This document shows, piece by piece, positions 55,017 to 62,441 of a DNA stretch of 64,000 bases (position 1 is the first letter of the stretch; every line of letters starts with the position of its first letter). Under the pieces are notes generated by a model. That model had not been told where the DNA came from. It did no database searches and saw only the letters and a program-made list of their open reading frames with translations. Position numbers and translations under genes: made by a program. The DNA comes from Halosimplex aquaticum (lineage in GTDB: Archaea; Halobacteriota; Halobacteria; Halobacteriales; Haloarculaceae): contig NZ_CP118158.1 of the NCBI RefSeq assembly GCF_028747785.1, forward strand, positions 2,976,001-3,040,000, given 5' to 3'.

Positions 55017-55090
55017 CCCGCCTGCGCTCCGATCGGTTCCCGGACCAACCCGCCTGCGCTCCGAGCGTTCCCTGACCAACCCGCCTCCGA
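55017..55090. repeat. tandem direct repeat (2.3 copies, ~32 bp)
   Basis: Copies begin CCCGCCTGCGCTCCGA at 55017 and 55049, each ending GACCAA; a third, partial copy starts at 55080. Copy 1 is 32 nt, copy 2 is 31 nt, with a few mismatches. It lies about 60 nt upstream of map. Confidence 0.65.
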
Positions 55091-55151
55091 TCTGCGGCGC
55101 CGTCCTCCGCGACACAGAAACCCTTTGACCGCAGGGCGCAAACCGCCTGCC

Positions 55152-56048
55152 ATGAGCGACGTGGACTTCGAGTCCGAGCAGTACGAGAAGTGTCGGGAGG
55201 CCGGCGAGATCCTCGCGCAGGTGCGCGACGAGGCCGCCGAGCGCGTCGAGGTCGGCGGGAGCCACCTCGAACTCGCCGAGTGGACGGAAGACCGTATCCG
55301 CGAACTCGGCGGCAAGCCCGCCTTCCCCGTCAACATCAGCATCGACGAGGAGGCCGCGCACGCGACTCCCAGCGTCGACGACGAGGAGACCTTCGGCGAG
55401 GAGATGATCAACCTGGACATCGGGGTCCACGTCGACGGCTGGCTCGCCGACACCGCCGTCACCGTCGACCTCTCCGGGAACCCGGAACTCGCCGAGGCGC
55501 CCGCGGAGGCCCTCGACGCCGCCATCGACCTGATAGAACCGGGCGTCGAGACCGGCGAGATCGGCGCCGCCATCGAGGAGGTCATCGACGGCTACGGTTA
55601 CAACCCGGTCGTCAACCTCACCGGCCACGGCCTGGGCCACTGGGAGCAGCACACGACGCCGAACATCCCCAACCGCGAGGTCGCCCAGAGCGTCGAACTC
55701 GAAGCCGGCGACGTCGTCGCCATCGAACCGTTCGCCACCGACGGCGGCGGCAAGGTCCAGGAAGGCAGCGACGAGGAGATATGGGGACTCGAACGGGAGG
55801 GGTCGGTGCGCGACCGCAACGCTCGCCAGGTGCTCGAACAGGTCACCGAGGAGTTCAAGACGCTCCCCTTCGCGACCCGCTGGCTCGACAACTCGCGCGC
55901 CTCGATGGCCCTGCGCCGTCTCGAACGCCAGGACATCGTCCACGGCTACCCCGTCCTCAAGGAGGAGGACGGCTTCCTGGTCAGCCAGAAGGAGCACACG
56001 GTCATCGTGACCGAGGACGGCGCGGAAGTGACGACGCGGAGCCGCTAA
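55152..56048 (+). CDS. map: methionine aminopeptidase, type II
   Basis: Removes the initiator Met from new proteins. The 298-aa product has the five metal ligands: Asp89 and Asp100 (NLDIGVHVDGWLADT), His159 (TGHGLGHWEQ), Glu192 (AIEPF) and Glu281 (KEHTVIV). The large helical insertion of type II enzymes is present after Glu192. Length is normal for archaeal MetAP2. A weak CTTTGA box centred 27 nt upstream fits a leaderless start. Confidence 0.96.
   Translation: MSDVDFESEQYEKCREAGEILAQVRDEAAERVEVGGSHLELAEWTEDRIRELGGKPAFPVNISIDEEAAHATPSVDDEETFGEEMINLDIGVHVDGWLADTAVTVDLSGNPELAEAPAEALDAAIDLIEPGVETGEIGAAIEEVIDGYGYNPVVNLTGHGLGHWEQHTTPNIPNREVAQSVELEAGDVVAIEPFATDGGGKVQEGSDEEIWGLEREGSVRDRNARQVLEQVTEEFKTLPFATRWLDNSRASMALRRLERQDIVHGYPVLKEEDGFLVSQKEHTVIVTEDGAEVTTRSR
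56016..56044 (+). repeat. 29-bp direct repeat, copy 1 (3' end of map)
   Basis: A 29-bp segment covering the last codons of map (GACGGCGCGGAAGTGACG...) is repeated without mismatch at 56165-56193, beyond the gene. Confidence 0.85.
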
Positions 56049-56056
56049 GCCACCGA

Positions 56057-56089
56057 CGGCGTCCGAGCGGAGCGAGGACGCCGCTTTTT
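56057..56089 (+). terminator. intrinsic-like terminator after map
   Basis: CGGCGTCC / GGACGCCG, an 8-bp stem with loop GAGCGGAGCGA, followed by a T-run (56085-56089). Lies 9 nt after the map stop. Confidence 0.7.
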
Positions 56090-56106
56090 GGTCCAGATTT
56101 TTGCCG

Positions 56107-56147
56107 GGTGGGTTCCGAAGCGAACGGAGTGAGCGAGGAATCCCACC
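56107..56147 (+). repeat. second hairpin after map
   Basis: GGTGGGTTCC (56107-56116) pairs with GGAATCCCACC (56137-56147), one bulged base, loop 20 nt containing GAAGCGAACGGAGTGAGCGA. Confidence 0.6.
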
Positions 56148-56164
56148 GGGAAAAAGGTGGGAGC

Positions 56165-56193
56165 GACGGCGCGGAAGTGACGACGCGGAGCCG
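56165..56193 (+). repeat. 29-bp direct repeat, copy 2 (untranslated echo of map 3' end)
   Basis: Identical to 56016-56044. It lies in non-coding DNA, 121 nt after the first copy, between two hairpins, and is followed by a TAG instead of TAA. Confidence 0.85.
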
Positions 56194-56197
56194 ATAG

Positions 56198-56224
56198 CGT
56201 GGTTCGAGCATAGCGAGAACCACG
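56198..56224 (+). repeat. third hairpin after map
   Basis: CGTGGTTC / GAACCACG, 8-bp perfect stem with loop GAGCATAGCGA. The loop follows the same pattern GAGCNNAGCGA as the terminator hairpin at 56057. Confidence 0.65.
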
Positions 56225-56289
56225 TTATTGCGAGCGGGGAACGCAGTGACCCGCGAGTAGCGAGGTCGACCGAAGCGAGCGGTTCGCTC

Positions 56290-56988
56290 TCAGTCGTCTT
56301 TCCACTCCCCTTCCTGGTTGCGCTCGTAGAACTCGCCTTTCGACTCGCGGTCCTGCGGCCAGAGGGCGACGACGACGGCGGCCGCGTAGAAGAGCGCGAC
56401 GGCGCCGACGACGACCGTCCCGGGGACGTTGACGATAGACGCGTTCTCGAAGACGCTGCCCTTGGGCGCGAACACGGTGACGCGCGCGACCCACGAGGCG
56501 AGCAACACCAGGAGCAGCGGTAGATACATCCGCCGGAGTCGTCGCCGATAGGCCTCGAAGAACGAGGTCTTGAGCGCCGGACGGCGGAGGTCTTCCCCGA
56601 GAGCGCGGCGCCAGTCGCCGTGTTCGAACCCGCCGTCGGGGTCGACGGTGGGCGCGAACACGTCTTCTTCGAGCAGCCGGACGCGCGACCGCCACACGTC
56701 GTAGGCGCGGTACCGGCGCGTCTCGATGACGTGGAAGACCGCCACCGTCACCATCCCGATCAGCAGCAGGTAGTGGGGGTTGTCGCTGCTGGAGAAGACG
56801 AACGTCAGCAGCGCGGCCATGATCGTCACCGCCCAGTTGGTCGTGTTGTCGAGGCGGCCGCGCCACGCGGTCGACCGGTCCATCTCGGCCCGGTAGAAGT
56901 GGCCCAACAGCGACGGCATGCTCTCCTCGAACTTCGCGAGCAGGTCGGTCTCGGCGTTTCCGTCGTCCGAATCGGAGCGGTCCGACAT
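56290..56988 (-). CDS. DUF2270 membrane protein
   Basis: A 232-aa protein with the DUF2270 features: LLGHFYRAEMDRSTAWRGRLDNTTNWAV, then two pairs of hydrophobic helices (about 50-88 and 155-205) around a soluble middle with RLLEEDVFAP. The function is unknown; the family is found in haloarchaea and some bacteria. It converges with the map hairpin region and is divergent from uspA. Confidence 0.85.
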   Translation of the reverse strand: MSDRSDSDDGNAETDLLAKFEESMPSLLGHFYRAEMDRSTAWRGRLDNTTNWAVTIMAALLTFVFSSSDNPHYLLLIGMVTVAVFHVIETRRYRAYDVWRSRVRLLEEDVFAPTVDPDGGFEHGDWRRALGEDLRRPALKTSFFEAYRRRLRRMYLPLLLVLLASWVARVTVFAPKGSVFENASIVNVPGTVVVGAVALFYAAAVVVALWPQDRESKGEFYERNQEGEWKDD

Positions 56989-57146
56989 GTGCGTCGGTAC
57001 GGCCGCTGCGGACGTGGGTCTTCCCCGCGCAGGTCAAGGCGCCGCGTCGCAACGCGCCGCGGGAACCGGCCGCCCGCGTCGGACCCGGTTGCGCGACCGG
57101 ATCGGTCGTCGGTGAACTGAAGGGACCCGCGGTACAACCGGTCGCC

Positions 57147-57554
57147 ATGGGAACGATCTTCGTCGCCTACGGCGCCGAGGGCCGGGAATCGGTACTCGAA
57201 TTCGCGGTCGAACGCGCCACCGACGGCGGCCACGGGTTGTACGTCTACCACACGAAGGACATCGCCGACGAGGAGGCCGCGGCGGTCCGCACGGAGATCG
57301 AGTCCGTGCTGGAGCGAGTAGGCGCCGAGGTCCCCGTGGAGATCACCGTCGAGACGGGGAAAGGCGAGTCCGACCAGACGAACGTCTCGGCGCAGAAGCG
57401 ACTGACCGACGCGATCGTCGACGCCGACCGGGAGTTCGTCTACGTCGTCATGGGGGACGTGGAACACTCCGCCGTCGAGAGCTTCGTCCTGCCGAGCATG
57501 ACCGAGGCCGTCTTGGAGACGCGGGAAGTCCCCGTCCTGCTCGTCCCCGTCTGA
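57147..57554 (+). CDS. UspA-like universal stress protein
   Basis: A 135-aa single-domain Usp-like fold: beta-alpha pattern from IFVAYGAEGRESVLEFAVERA to the terminal EVPVLLVPV strand. The usual ATP-binding motif GxxGx9GS/T is not obvious; DVEHSAVESFVLPSMTEAV replaces it, so it may not bind ATP. No neighbour indicates the stress signal. Confidence 0.8.
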   Translation: MGTIFVAYGAEGRESVLEFAVERATDGGHGLYVYHTKDIADEEAAAVRTEIESVLERVGAEVPVEITVETGKGESDQTNVSAQKRLTDAIVDADREFVYVVMGDVEHSAVESFVLPSMTEAVLETREVPVLLVPV

Positions 57555-57569
57555 TCCGCTTTCTCCGGC

Positions 57570-57575
57570 TTTATG
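57570..57575 (+). promoter_or_regulatory. TATA box of the epimerase gene
   Basis: GCTTTATGCC centred 27 nt before the ATG at 57599; leaderless transcript predicted. Confidence 0.55.
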
Positions 57576-57598
57576 CCCACTGAACCCCACGTCGGGGT

Positions 57599-58468
57599 AT
57601 GTCACGCGTACTCGTCACCGGCGGACTCGGAGCCTCGGGCCGCTGGATCGTCGACCGGCTCGCGAGCGACGGCCACGCCGTCACGTGCGTCGACCAGCGC
57701 TTCGCCGAGAGCGAGCGCGGAACCGTCGACGTCCGCGTCGCCGACCTCACCGACCGCGGCGACGTGTTCGATCTGGTCGGCGAGTTCGACCCCGACGCGG
57801 TCGTCCACTGGGGCGCCATCCCCGACCCGCTCGACCACCCCGGCGGCGAGGTCTTCGAGAACAACGTCGTCTCGACGTACAACGTCCTCGAAGCGGCGGG
57901 CCGCGCCGACGCCCGCGTCGTCTGGGCCTCCTCCGAGAGCGCGCTCGGGTTCCCCTTCGCCGCGGAGGCGGCCGCGCCCGACTACCTCCCCGTCGACGAG
58001 GACCACCCGCTCCGCCCGGAGGACCCCTACGGCGTCTCGAAGGAGGCCGGCGAGGCGCTCGCGCGGACGACCGCTCGCCGCCACGGCGTCCCCGTCGTCT
58101 CGATCCGGCCGTCGTGGATCCAGTACCCCGGCGAATACGTCTGTCTCGACAACGACCCGCCGGCAGAGGGCGTCGGGAACTTCTGGAGCTACGTCGACGT
58201 GCGGGACATCGCGTCCATCGCTGCGGCCGCGCTTTCGGCCGACGTGGACGGCCACGAGGCCGTCTTCGCCGTCGCCGACGAGAACTACGCTGACCGCCCG
58301 ACCGCGGAGCTGTTCGAGGAGCGATTCGGCGAGGTCCCCGAACCCTGCGACCTCTCGGGCGACGACGCGGCCATCTCGAACGCGAAGGCCGCGGATCTGC
58401 TTGACTGGGAACCCGTTCACTCGTGGCGCGAGGCCGCCGACGAGGACGTGGACGAACCCGTGATCTGA
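57599..58468 (+). CDS. NAD-dependent epimerase/dehydratase (extended SDR)
   Basis: A 289-aa Rossmann-fold enzyme: NAD-binding VLVTGGLGASGRWIV (GxxGxxG), the Asp after beta-2 (CVDQRF), SSESALGF near the catalytic Ser, and the active-site YGVSK (YxxxK). The substrate is probably a nucleotide sugar or similar but cannot be told. No sugar-metabolism neighbours are present. Confidence 0.9.
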   Translation: MSRVLVTGGLGASGRWIVDRLASDGHAVTCVDQRFAESERGTVDVRVADLTDRGDVFDLVGEFDPDAVVHWGAIPDPLDHPGGEVFENNVVSTYNVLEAAGRADARVVWASSESALGFPFAAEAAAPDYLPVDEDHPLRPEDPYGVSKEAGEALARTTARRHGVPVVSIRPSWIQYPGEYVCLDNDPPAEGVGNFWSYVDVRDIASIAAAALSADVDGHEAVFAVADENYADRPTAELFEERFGEVPEPCDLSGDDAAISNAKAADLLDWEPVHSWREAADEDVDEPVI

Positions 58469-58536
58469 CCGACCGTTCGGCCCCTGGTTCCGTACGACTA
58501 CGTCGTTTACCTACCAGCCTGTAGCCGTATTGATAC

Positions 58537-58546
58537 CAATTATACA
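58537..58546 (+). promoter_or_regulatory. TATA box of the glycerophosphodiesterase gene
   Basis: CAATTATACA centred near 58541. A start near 58568 puts the ATG at 58582 inside the transcript and the upstream in-frame ATG at 58552 outside it. Confidence 0.55.
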
Positions 58547-58581
58547 CTGTCTTGAGACCTCCGTCGGACCGTTCACCTGCG

Positions 58582-59679
58582 ATGTCCGATACCGAGGGGA
58601 ACGACGGGAGTACAGATCATCCGGACACGACAGCGGCGGGTCTTCGGCGGCGAACGTTCGTGAGCGGCGTGGGCGCCTCGGCCGCGGGGCTGGCCGGCGT
58701 GGTCTCGGGCCGCGGCGCGCCCGGCACCGACGAGGGGGACGAACAGGAGGACGACGAACGGGGAGACGACGAGGGGGACGACAGCGACGGCGGTCGCGGC
58801 CGGAAGCAGAAGGGGGAGTTCCCGGATCTCATCGCCCACCGCGGGTTCGCGGGGATGTACCCCGAGAACACCGTCGGTGCGGTGGAACGGGCGGCCCGCG
58901 GGGGGAAGTCGCCGCGCTCTCGGTCCCGGGCGGCCGACAGCGTCGAGATCGACGTCATGCCGACCGGGGACGGCGACGTCGTCGTGTTCCACGACGACCG
59001 CCTCGCCGGCCGCGACGGGGGCGAACGGGGGCTCACCGACGCGGAGGGCCTGGTCTGGGAGACCGACACCGAGACCGTCACCGATGCGGAGGTGCTACAG
59101 AGCGGCGAGACCGTCCCGCTGCTGTCGGCCGTGCTCGACGCGATCCCGCGCCACGTCGGCGTGAACGTCGAACTCAAGAACCCCGGCTCGTCCGACCTCC
59201 GGTTCGCCGCGAACCTCTCGGGGTCGGACCTGGAGACCCAGTCCGAGATCTGGCGGCCGTTCGTGAACGACGTCCTCGACGTCGTCGACGACTACCACAA
59301 CGACTTCCTGTTCTCGTCGTTCTACGAGGCCGCGCTGGCGACGACGCGCGAGGCATCCGAGTACCCCGTGGCGCCGCTGCTGTGGGACTCCGTCGAGGAC
59401 GGACTGGCCATCGCCGAGGAGTACGACGCCGAGGCGATCCACCCGCCGTACAACATGGTCCAGGGGACGCCCTTCTACGCCGACGAGTACTACACGGAGG
59501 GCTCGGAGTGGGCCGACACCGACCTGCTCGCCGAAGCGCACGACGCCGGCCGCGACGTGAACGTCTACACCGTCGGCACCTGGTACCAGGCCGAGCGGCT
59601 GTCGGCCGCCGGCGTCGACGGCCTGATCGCCGACTACCCCGGCCTGCTGCGGTTCGGCGCGGAGCGCGGCGACCGGTAA
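58582..59679 (+). CDS. exported glycerophosphodiester phosphodiesterase
   Basis: A 365-aa secreted GDPD. A Tat signal (LRRRTFVSGVGASAAGLAGV) is followed by an Asp/Glu/Gly-rich low-complexity linker. The catalytic motifs are LIAHRGFAGMYPENT (HRG...PENT), SVEIDVMPTGDG (ExD) and VVFHDDRL (HD). It probably cleaves glycerophosphodiesters from lipid head groups outside the cell, releasing glycerol-3-phosphate. No lipobox is seen, so it is likely to be secreted. Confidence 0.92.
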   Translation: MSDTEGNDGSTDHPDTTAAGLRRRTFVSGVGASAAGLAGVVSGRGAPGTDEGDEQEDDERGDDEGDDSDGGRGRKQKGEFPDLIAHRGFAGMYPENTVGAVERAARGGKSPRSRSRAADSVEIDVMPTGDGDVVVFHDDRLAGRDGGERGLTDAEGLVWETDTETVTDAEVLQSGETVPLLSAVLDAIPRHVGVNVELKNPGSSDLRFAANLSGSDLETQSEIWRPFVNDVLDVVDDYHNDFLFSSFYEAALATTREASEYPVAPLLWDSVEDGLAIAEEYDAEAIHPPYNMVQGTPFYADEYYTEGSEWADTDLLAEAHDAGRDVNVYTVGTWYQAERLSAAGVDGLIADYPGLLRFGAERGDR

Positions 59680-59711
59680 GCACCGACGGTCGAGGGGTCC
59701 CGGCTCCGCTT

Positions 59712-59960
59712 TCAGTCCTCGTCGCTCTCCCCGGCAGGGTCGTGCGCGATGGCGAACAGGAAGCCCGAGAGGAACAGCAGTTCGTTGCCGAGGTACACCC
59801 CGAGGACCGGGTCGACGATGCCGACGACGGACTCGGGGAGCGCGACGCCGAGGACCGCGAGGACCAGCGCGCCCACGGCGGCGATCCCCGCGAAGACGCG
59901 CGTGACCGCACCGCAGACGTAGCCGACGACGAACACCAGGACGGCTTCGAGTAGCCCCAT
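59712..59960 (-). CDS. small membrane protein, unknown
   Basis: An 82-aa protein with three short hydrophobic helices (about 4-20, 24-42, 52-72) and an acidic C-terminus. It is separated by 112 nt from the divergent GNAT gene. No recognised family. Confidence 0.6.
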   Translation of the reverse strand: MGLLEAVLVFVVGYVCGAVTRVFAGIAAVGALVLAVLGVALPESVVGIVDPVLGVYLGNELLFLSGFLFAIAHDPAGESDED

Positions 59961-60072
59961 GTCCCGTTCGGACGCGCGCGGCGGCCAAAGCCGTTCCGCC
60001 GACGGCGGCGGGCCTGCGAGGCGCTCTCACGCCGCGGAAACCGTTTTCCGGCGACGCCCCGAGCGGGCGCAC

Positions 60073-60519
60073 ATGCCGACGCGCGTCCGCGAGGTGACGA
60101 CCGACGAGGGGTGGGACGAGGCCGTCCCGATCATCCGCCAGTTGTGGAGCGACGCCGACGAGGAGTTCGTCCGCGGGTGGCGTGACGAGGAGGATTACCG
60201 GCTGTTCGGGCTGTACGAACGCGACGGCGATGCGACTGACGCCCCGGAACCGGGAACGCTCGTCGCGGTGGCGGGCGTCTCGATCCAGCGGGTGCTCCAC
60301 CACGAGCGCCACCTCTGGGTCCACGACTTCGTCGTCGACGACCCTCGCCGCGGCGAGGGCTTCGGCCGCGAGTTGCTGGAGTGGCTCGGCGAGTGGGCCC
60401 GGGACCGCGACTGCGAGAACCTGGCGCTGGCGTGTCGCGACGGCAACGACGCCGGACGGGCGTTCTACGAGGCGGAGGGGCTGGAGGCGTGGGGACAGGT
60501 GATGGAGCGCGGGCTATAG
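60073..60519 (+). CDS. GNAT acetyltransferase
   Basis: A 148-aa GCN5-related N-acetyltransferase. The acetyl-CoA-binding motif A appears as DFVVDDPRRGEGFGRELLEW (R/Q-x-x-G-x-G/A: RRGEGFG), and the C-terminus has DAGRAFYEAEGLEAWGQVM, the usual last strands. The substrate (amine, peptide or antibiotic) is unknown. It overlaps the convergent small gene by 6 nt. Confidence 0.88.
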   Translation: MPTRVREVTTDEGWDEAVPIIRQLWSDADEEFVRGWRDEEDYRLFGLYERDGDATDAPEPGTLVAVAGVSIQRVLHHERHLWVHDFVVDDPRRGEGFGRELLEWLGEWARDRDCENLALACRDGNDAGRAFYEAEGLEAWGQVMERGL

Positions 60520-60711
60520 GTCGACGCCGGGGGCTGCGTAGGCGATGTAGACGCCGATGGCGCCGCCGACGGCGTAGCCGAGGCTGCCAAGCGCCGCTCG
60601 CTCGGGGGAGTCGCCGGCGACGACGATGCCGAACGCCGTCACGGCGAGCACGCCGGCGACGAACGCCATCGCGGCCGCGCGGAGGGGGGTCGCGTGGAGG
60701 GCGGGTGCCAT
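60514..60711 (-). CDS. small two-helix membrane protein
   Basis: A 65-aa protein with two hydrophobic helices (about 10-32 and 39-60) and almost no soluble part. Convergent with the GNAT gene (6-nt overlap). No family recognised. Confidence 0.55.
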   Translation of the reverse strand: MAPALHATPLRAAAMAFVAGVLAVTAFGIVVAGDSPERAALGSLGYAVGGAIGVYIAYAAPGVDL

Positions 60712-60843
60712 ACCTTCGGCATCTCTCGCCCGGGTGGAAACCTTTTTCTCTCTCGTCTAGCGGCCGGCCGCCGGCGGGCGCCGACCGGCCTGTCGCCACC
60801 TGGCGCCCGCCGGGATTTAGTGCGTCCGCGCCACAGAGGGGGC

Positions 60844-61395
60844 ATGGACCAGGTCTTCGCCCCGTGGCGCATCGAGTGGGTCGAGCGCGAGGGCGGCAAC
60901 GACGACGTCGACGGCTGCGTCTTCTGCGCCTTCGCCGAGGGCGACCGTGATCGCGACCGCGACCGGTGGGTCGTCGCCCGCTCGGAGCGCTCGTTCGTCC
61001 TCATGAACAACTATCCCTACAGTCCCGGCCACGTCATGGTCATCCCGCACGCTCACACCGGCGACTACCGCGATCTCGACGACGAGGCCCTGCTCGACCA
61101 CGCCCGCCTGAAACAGCGCACCTTCGACGCGCTCGACGACGGCCTCGGCCCCGACGCCTACAACGCCGGCCTCAACCTCGGCGGGGGCGCCGCCGGCGGT
61201 TCCATCGACGACCACCTCCACACCCACGTCGTCCCGCGCTGGGAGGGCGACACCAACTTCATGCCCGTCATCTCGGACACGCAGGTCATCGTCGAGGCGG
61301 TCGACGACTCCTACGACCGCCTGCGCGAGGCCTTCGCCGAACAGGACGGCGCAGAGGTGACCGGCGAGGACCGCGCCGTCGTCTTCTCGGAGTGA
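60844..61395 (+). CDS. HIT-family nucleotide hydrolase
   Basis: A 183-aa member of the histidine-triad superfamily. The triad is HLHTHVVPRW, preceded by the N-terminal zinc-like CVFC pair. The FVLMNNYPYSPGHVMVIPHAH segment is typical of Fhit/HinT-like enzymes, which hydrolyse nucleotide phosphoramidates or dinucleotide polyphosphates. A TTTAG box centred 27 nt upstream predicts a leaderless start on the ATG. Confidence 0.92.
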   Translation: MDQVFAPWRIEWVEREGGNDDVDGCVFCAFAEGDRDRDRDRWVVARSERSFVLMNNYPYSPGHVMVIPHAHTGDYRDLDDEALLDHARLKQRTFDALDDGLGPDAYNAGLNLGGGAAGGSIDDHLHTHVVPRWEGDTNFMPVISDTQVIVEAVDDSYDRLREAFAEQDGAEVTGEDRAVVFSE

Positions 61396-61449
61396 GTCTC
61401 CGTCCCGCAGGTCGACACGGCTTTGGCCCGGGACCGTCAACCTCCGACG

Positions 61450-62382
61450 ATGACAGACGACCGGCCGCGGGTGCTCCGCAAGGTGGGCCTGCTCCTGCTG
61501 GCGGTCAACCTCGGCCTCGTCGCGCTCAAGGGCGCCGCGTGGCTCGCCACCGGCAGCCTCGCGGTCGAGTCCGAGGCGGTCAACAGCGCCGCCGACTCGG
61601 TCTACTCGCTGGTGACCGTCGCTGGCCTCTACCTGACGACGCGGCCGCCGGACTTCGAGCACCCCCACGGCCACGAGCGCATCGAGCCGTTCGTCGGCCT
61701 GTTCGTCGCGCTCGGCATCTTCGCCGCCGGCGGCACCGTCCTCTATCAGTCGGCGACGTCGCTCCTCTCCGGCGACGTGTCGGTCTCGCGGGGACCGACC
61801 GCGGTCGCGGTGCTCGCCGTCGCCGCCGTCGTGAAGTACGGGCTCTATCGCTACGTGCTGGCCGCGAGCGACCGGCACAACTCGCCGGCGCTGACCGCGA
61901 CCGCGCTGGACAACCGCAACGACATCCTCACCGCGTCAGCCGCTATCGTCGGCGTCCTCGGCGCCGGCGCCGGCTACCCCATCCTCGACCCGCTGGCCGC
62001 GGTCGTCGTCGCGGTCGGTATCGTCTACACCGGGATCGAGGTCGTCCGCGACAACCTCGGCTACCTCCTCGGCCGCGCGCCGCCCGAGGAACTCCGCCGC
62101 GAGATCATCCGCCGGGCGCTCTCTCACCCGGAGGTAGAGGGCGCCCACGACGTGATCGCCCACTACGTCGGCCCCGAGATCGACGTCTCGCTCCACATCG
62201 AGGTCGAGGGCGACCGCACGCTGTTCGAGGCCCACGACATCGAGTCGGCCGTCGTCGAGTCGATCCGCGACCTCCCCGAGGTCGACGACGTGTTCGTCCA
62301 CGTCGACCCGCGCGAACTCGACGAGTGGAAGGCCGACGAGCAGGTCGACCAGCTCGCCGGCGACCGCTGGCGGTCTCGATAG
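61450..62382 (+). CDS. cation diffusion facilitator (metal efflux) transporter
   Basis: A 310-aa membrane transporter with six helices and a C-terminal cytoplasmic CDF domain. The metal-binding positions of helix II and V are visible in AVNSAADSVYS and ALDNRNDI (D-x3-D). An HxHGHE-like loop EHPHGHERIEP follows helix II. It probably exports Zn, Mn or Co ions in exchange for protons. It is close to the HIT gene but has no metal regulator neighbour. Confidence 0.9.
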   Translation: MTDDRPRVLRKVGLLLLAVNLGLVALKGAAWLATGSLAVESEAVNSAADSVYSLVTVAGLYLTTRPPDFEHPHGHERIEPFVGLFVALGIFAAGGTVLYQSATSLLSGDVSVSRGPTAVAVLAVAAVVKYGLYRYVLAASDRHNSPALTATALDNRNDILTASAAIVGVLGAGAGYPILDPLAAVVVAVGIVYTGIEVVRDNLGYLLGRAPPEELRREIIRRALSHPEVEGAHDVIAHYVGPEIDVSLHIEVEGDRTLFEAHDIESAVVESIRDLPEVDDVFVHVDPRELDEWKADEQVDQLAGDRWRSR

Positions 62383-62441
62383 GAGTCGTCCGCGGGGCGA
62401 CCCACCGCCAGTGACTCCCCTGTCGCAGCCCAACTGCGGAC

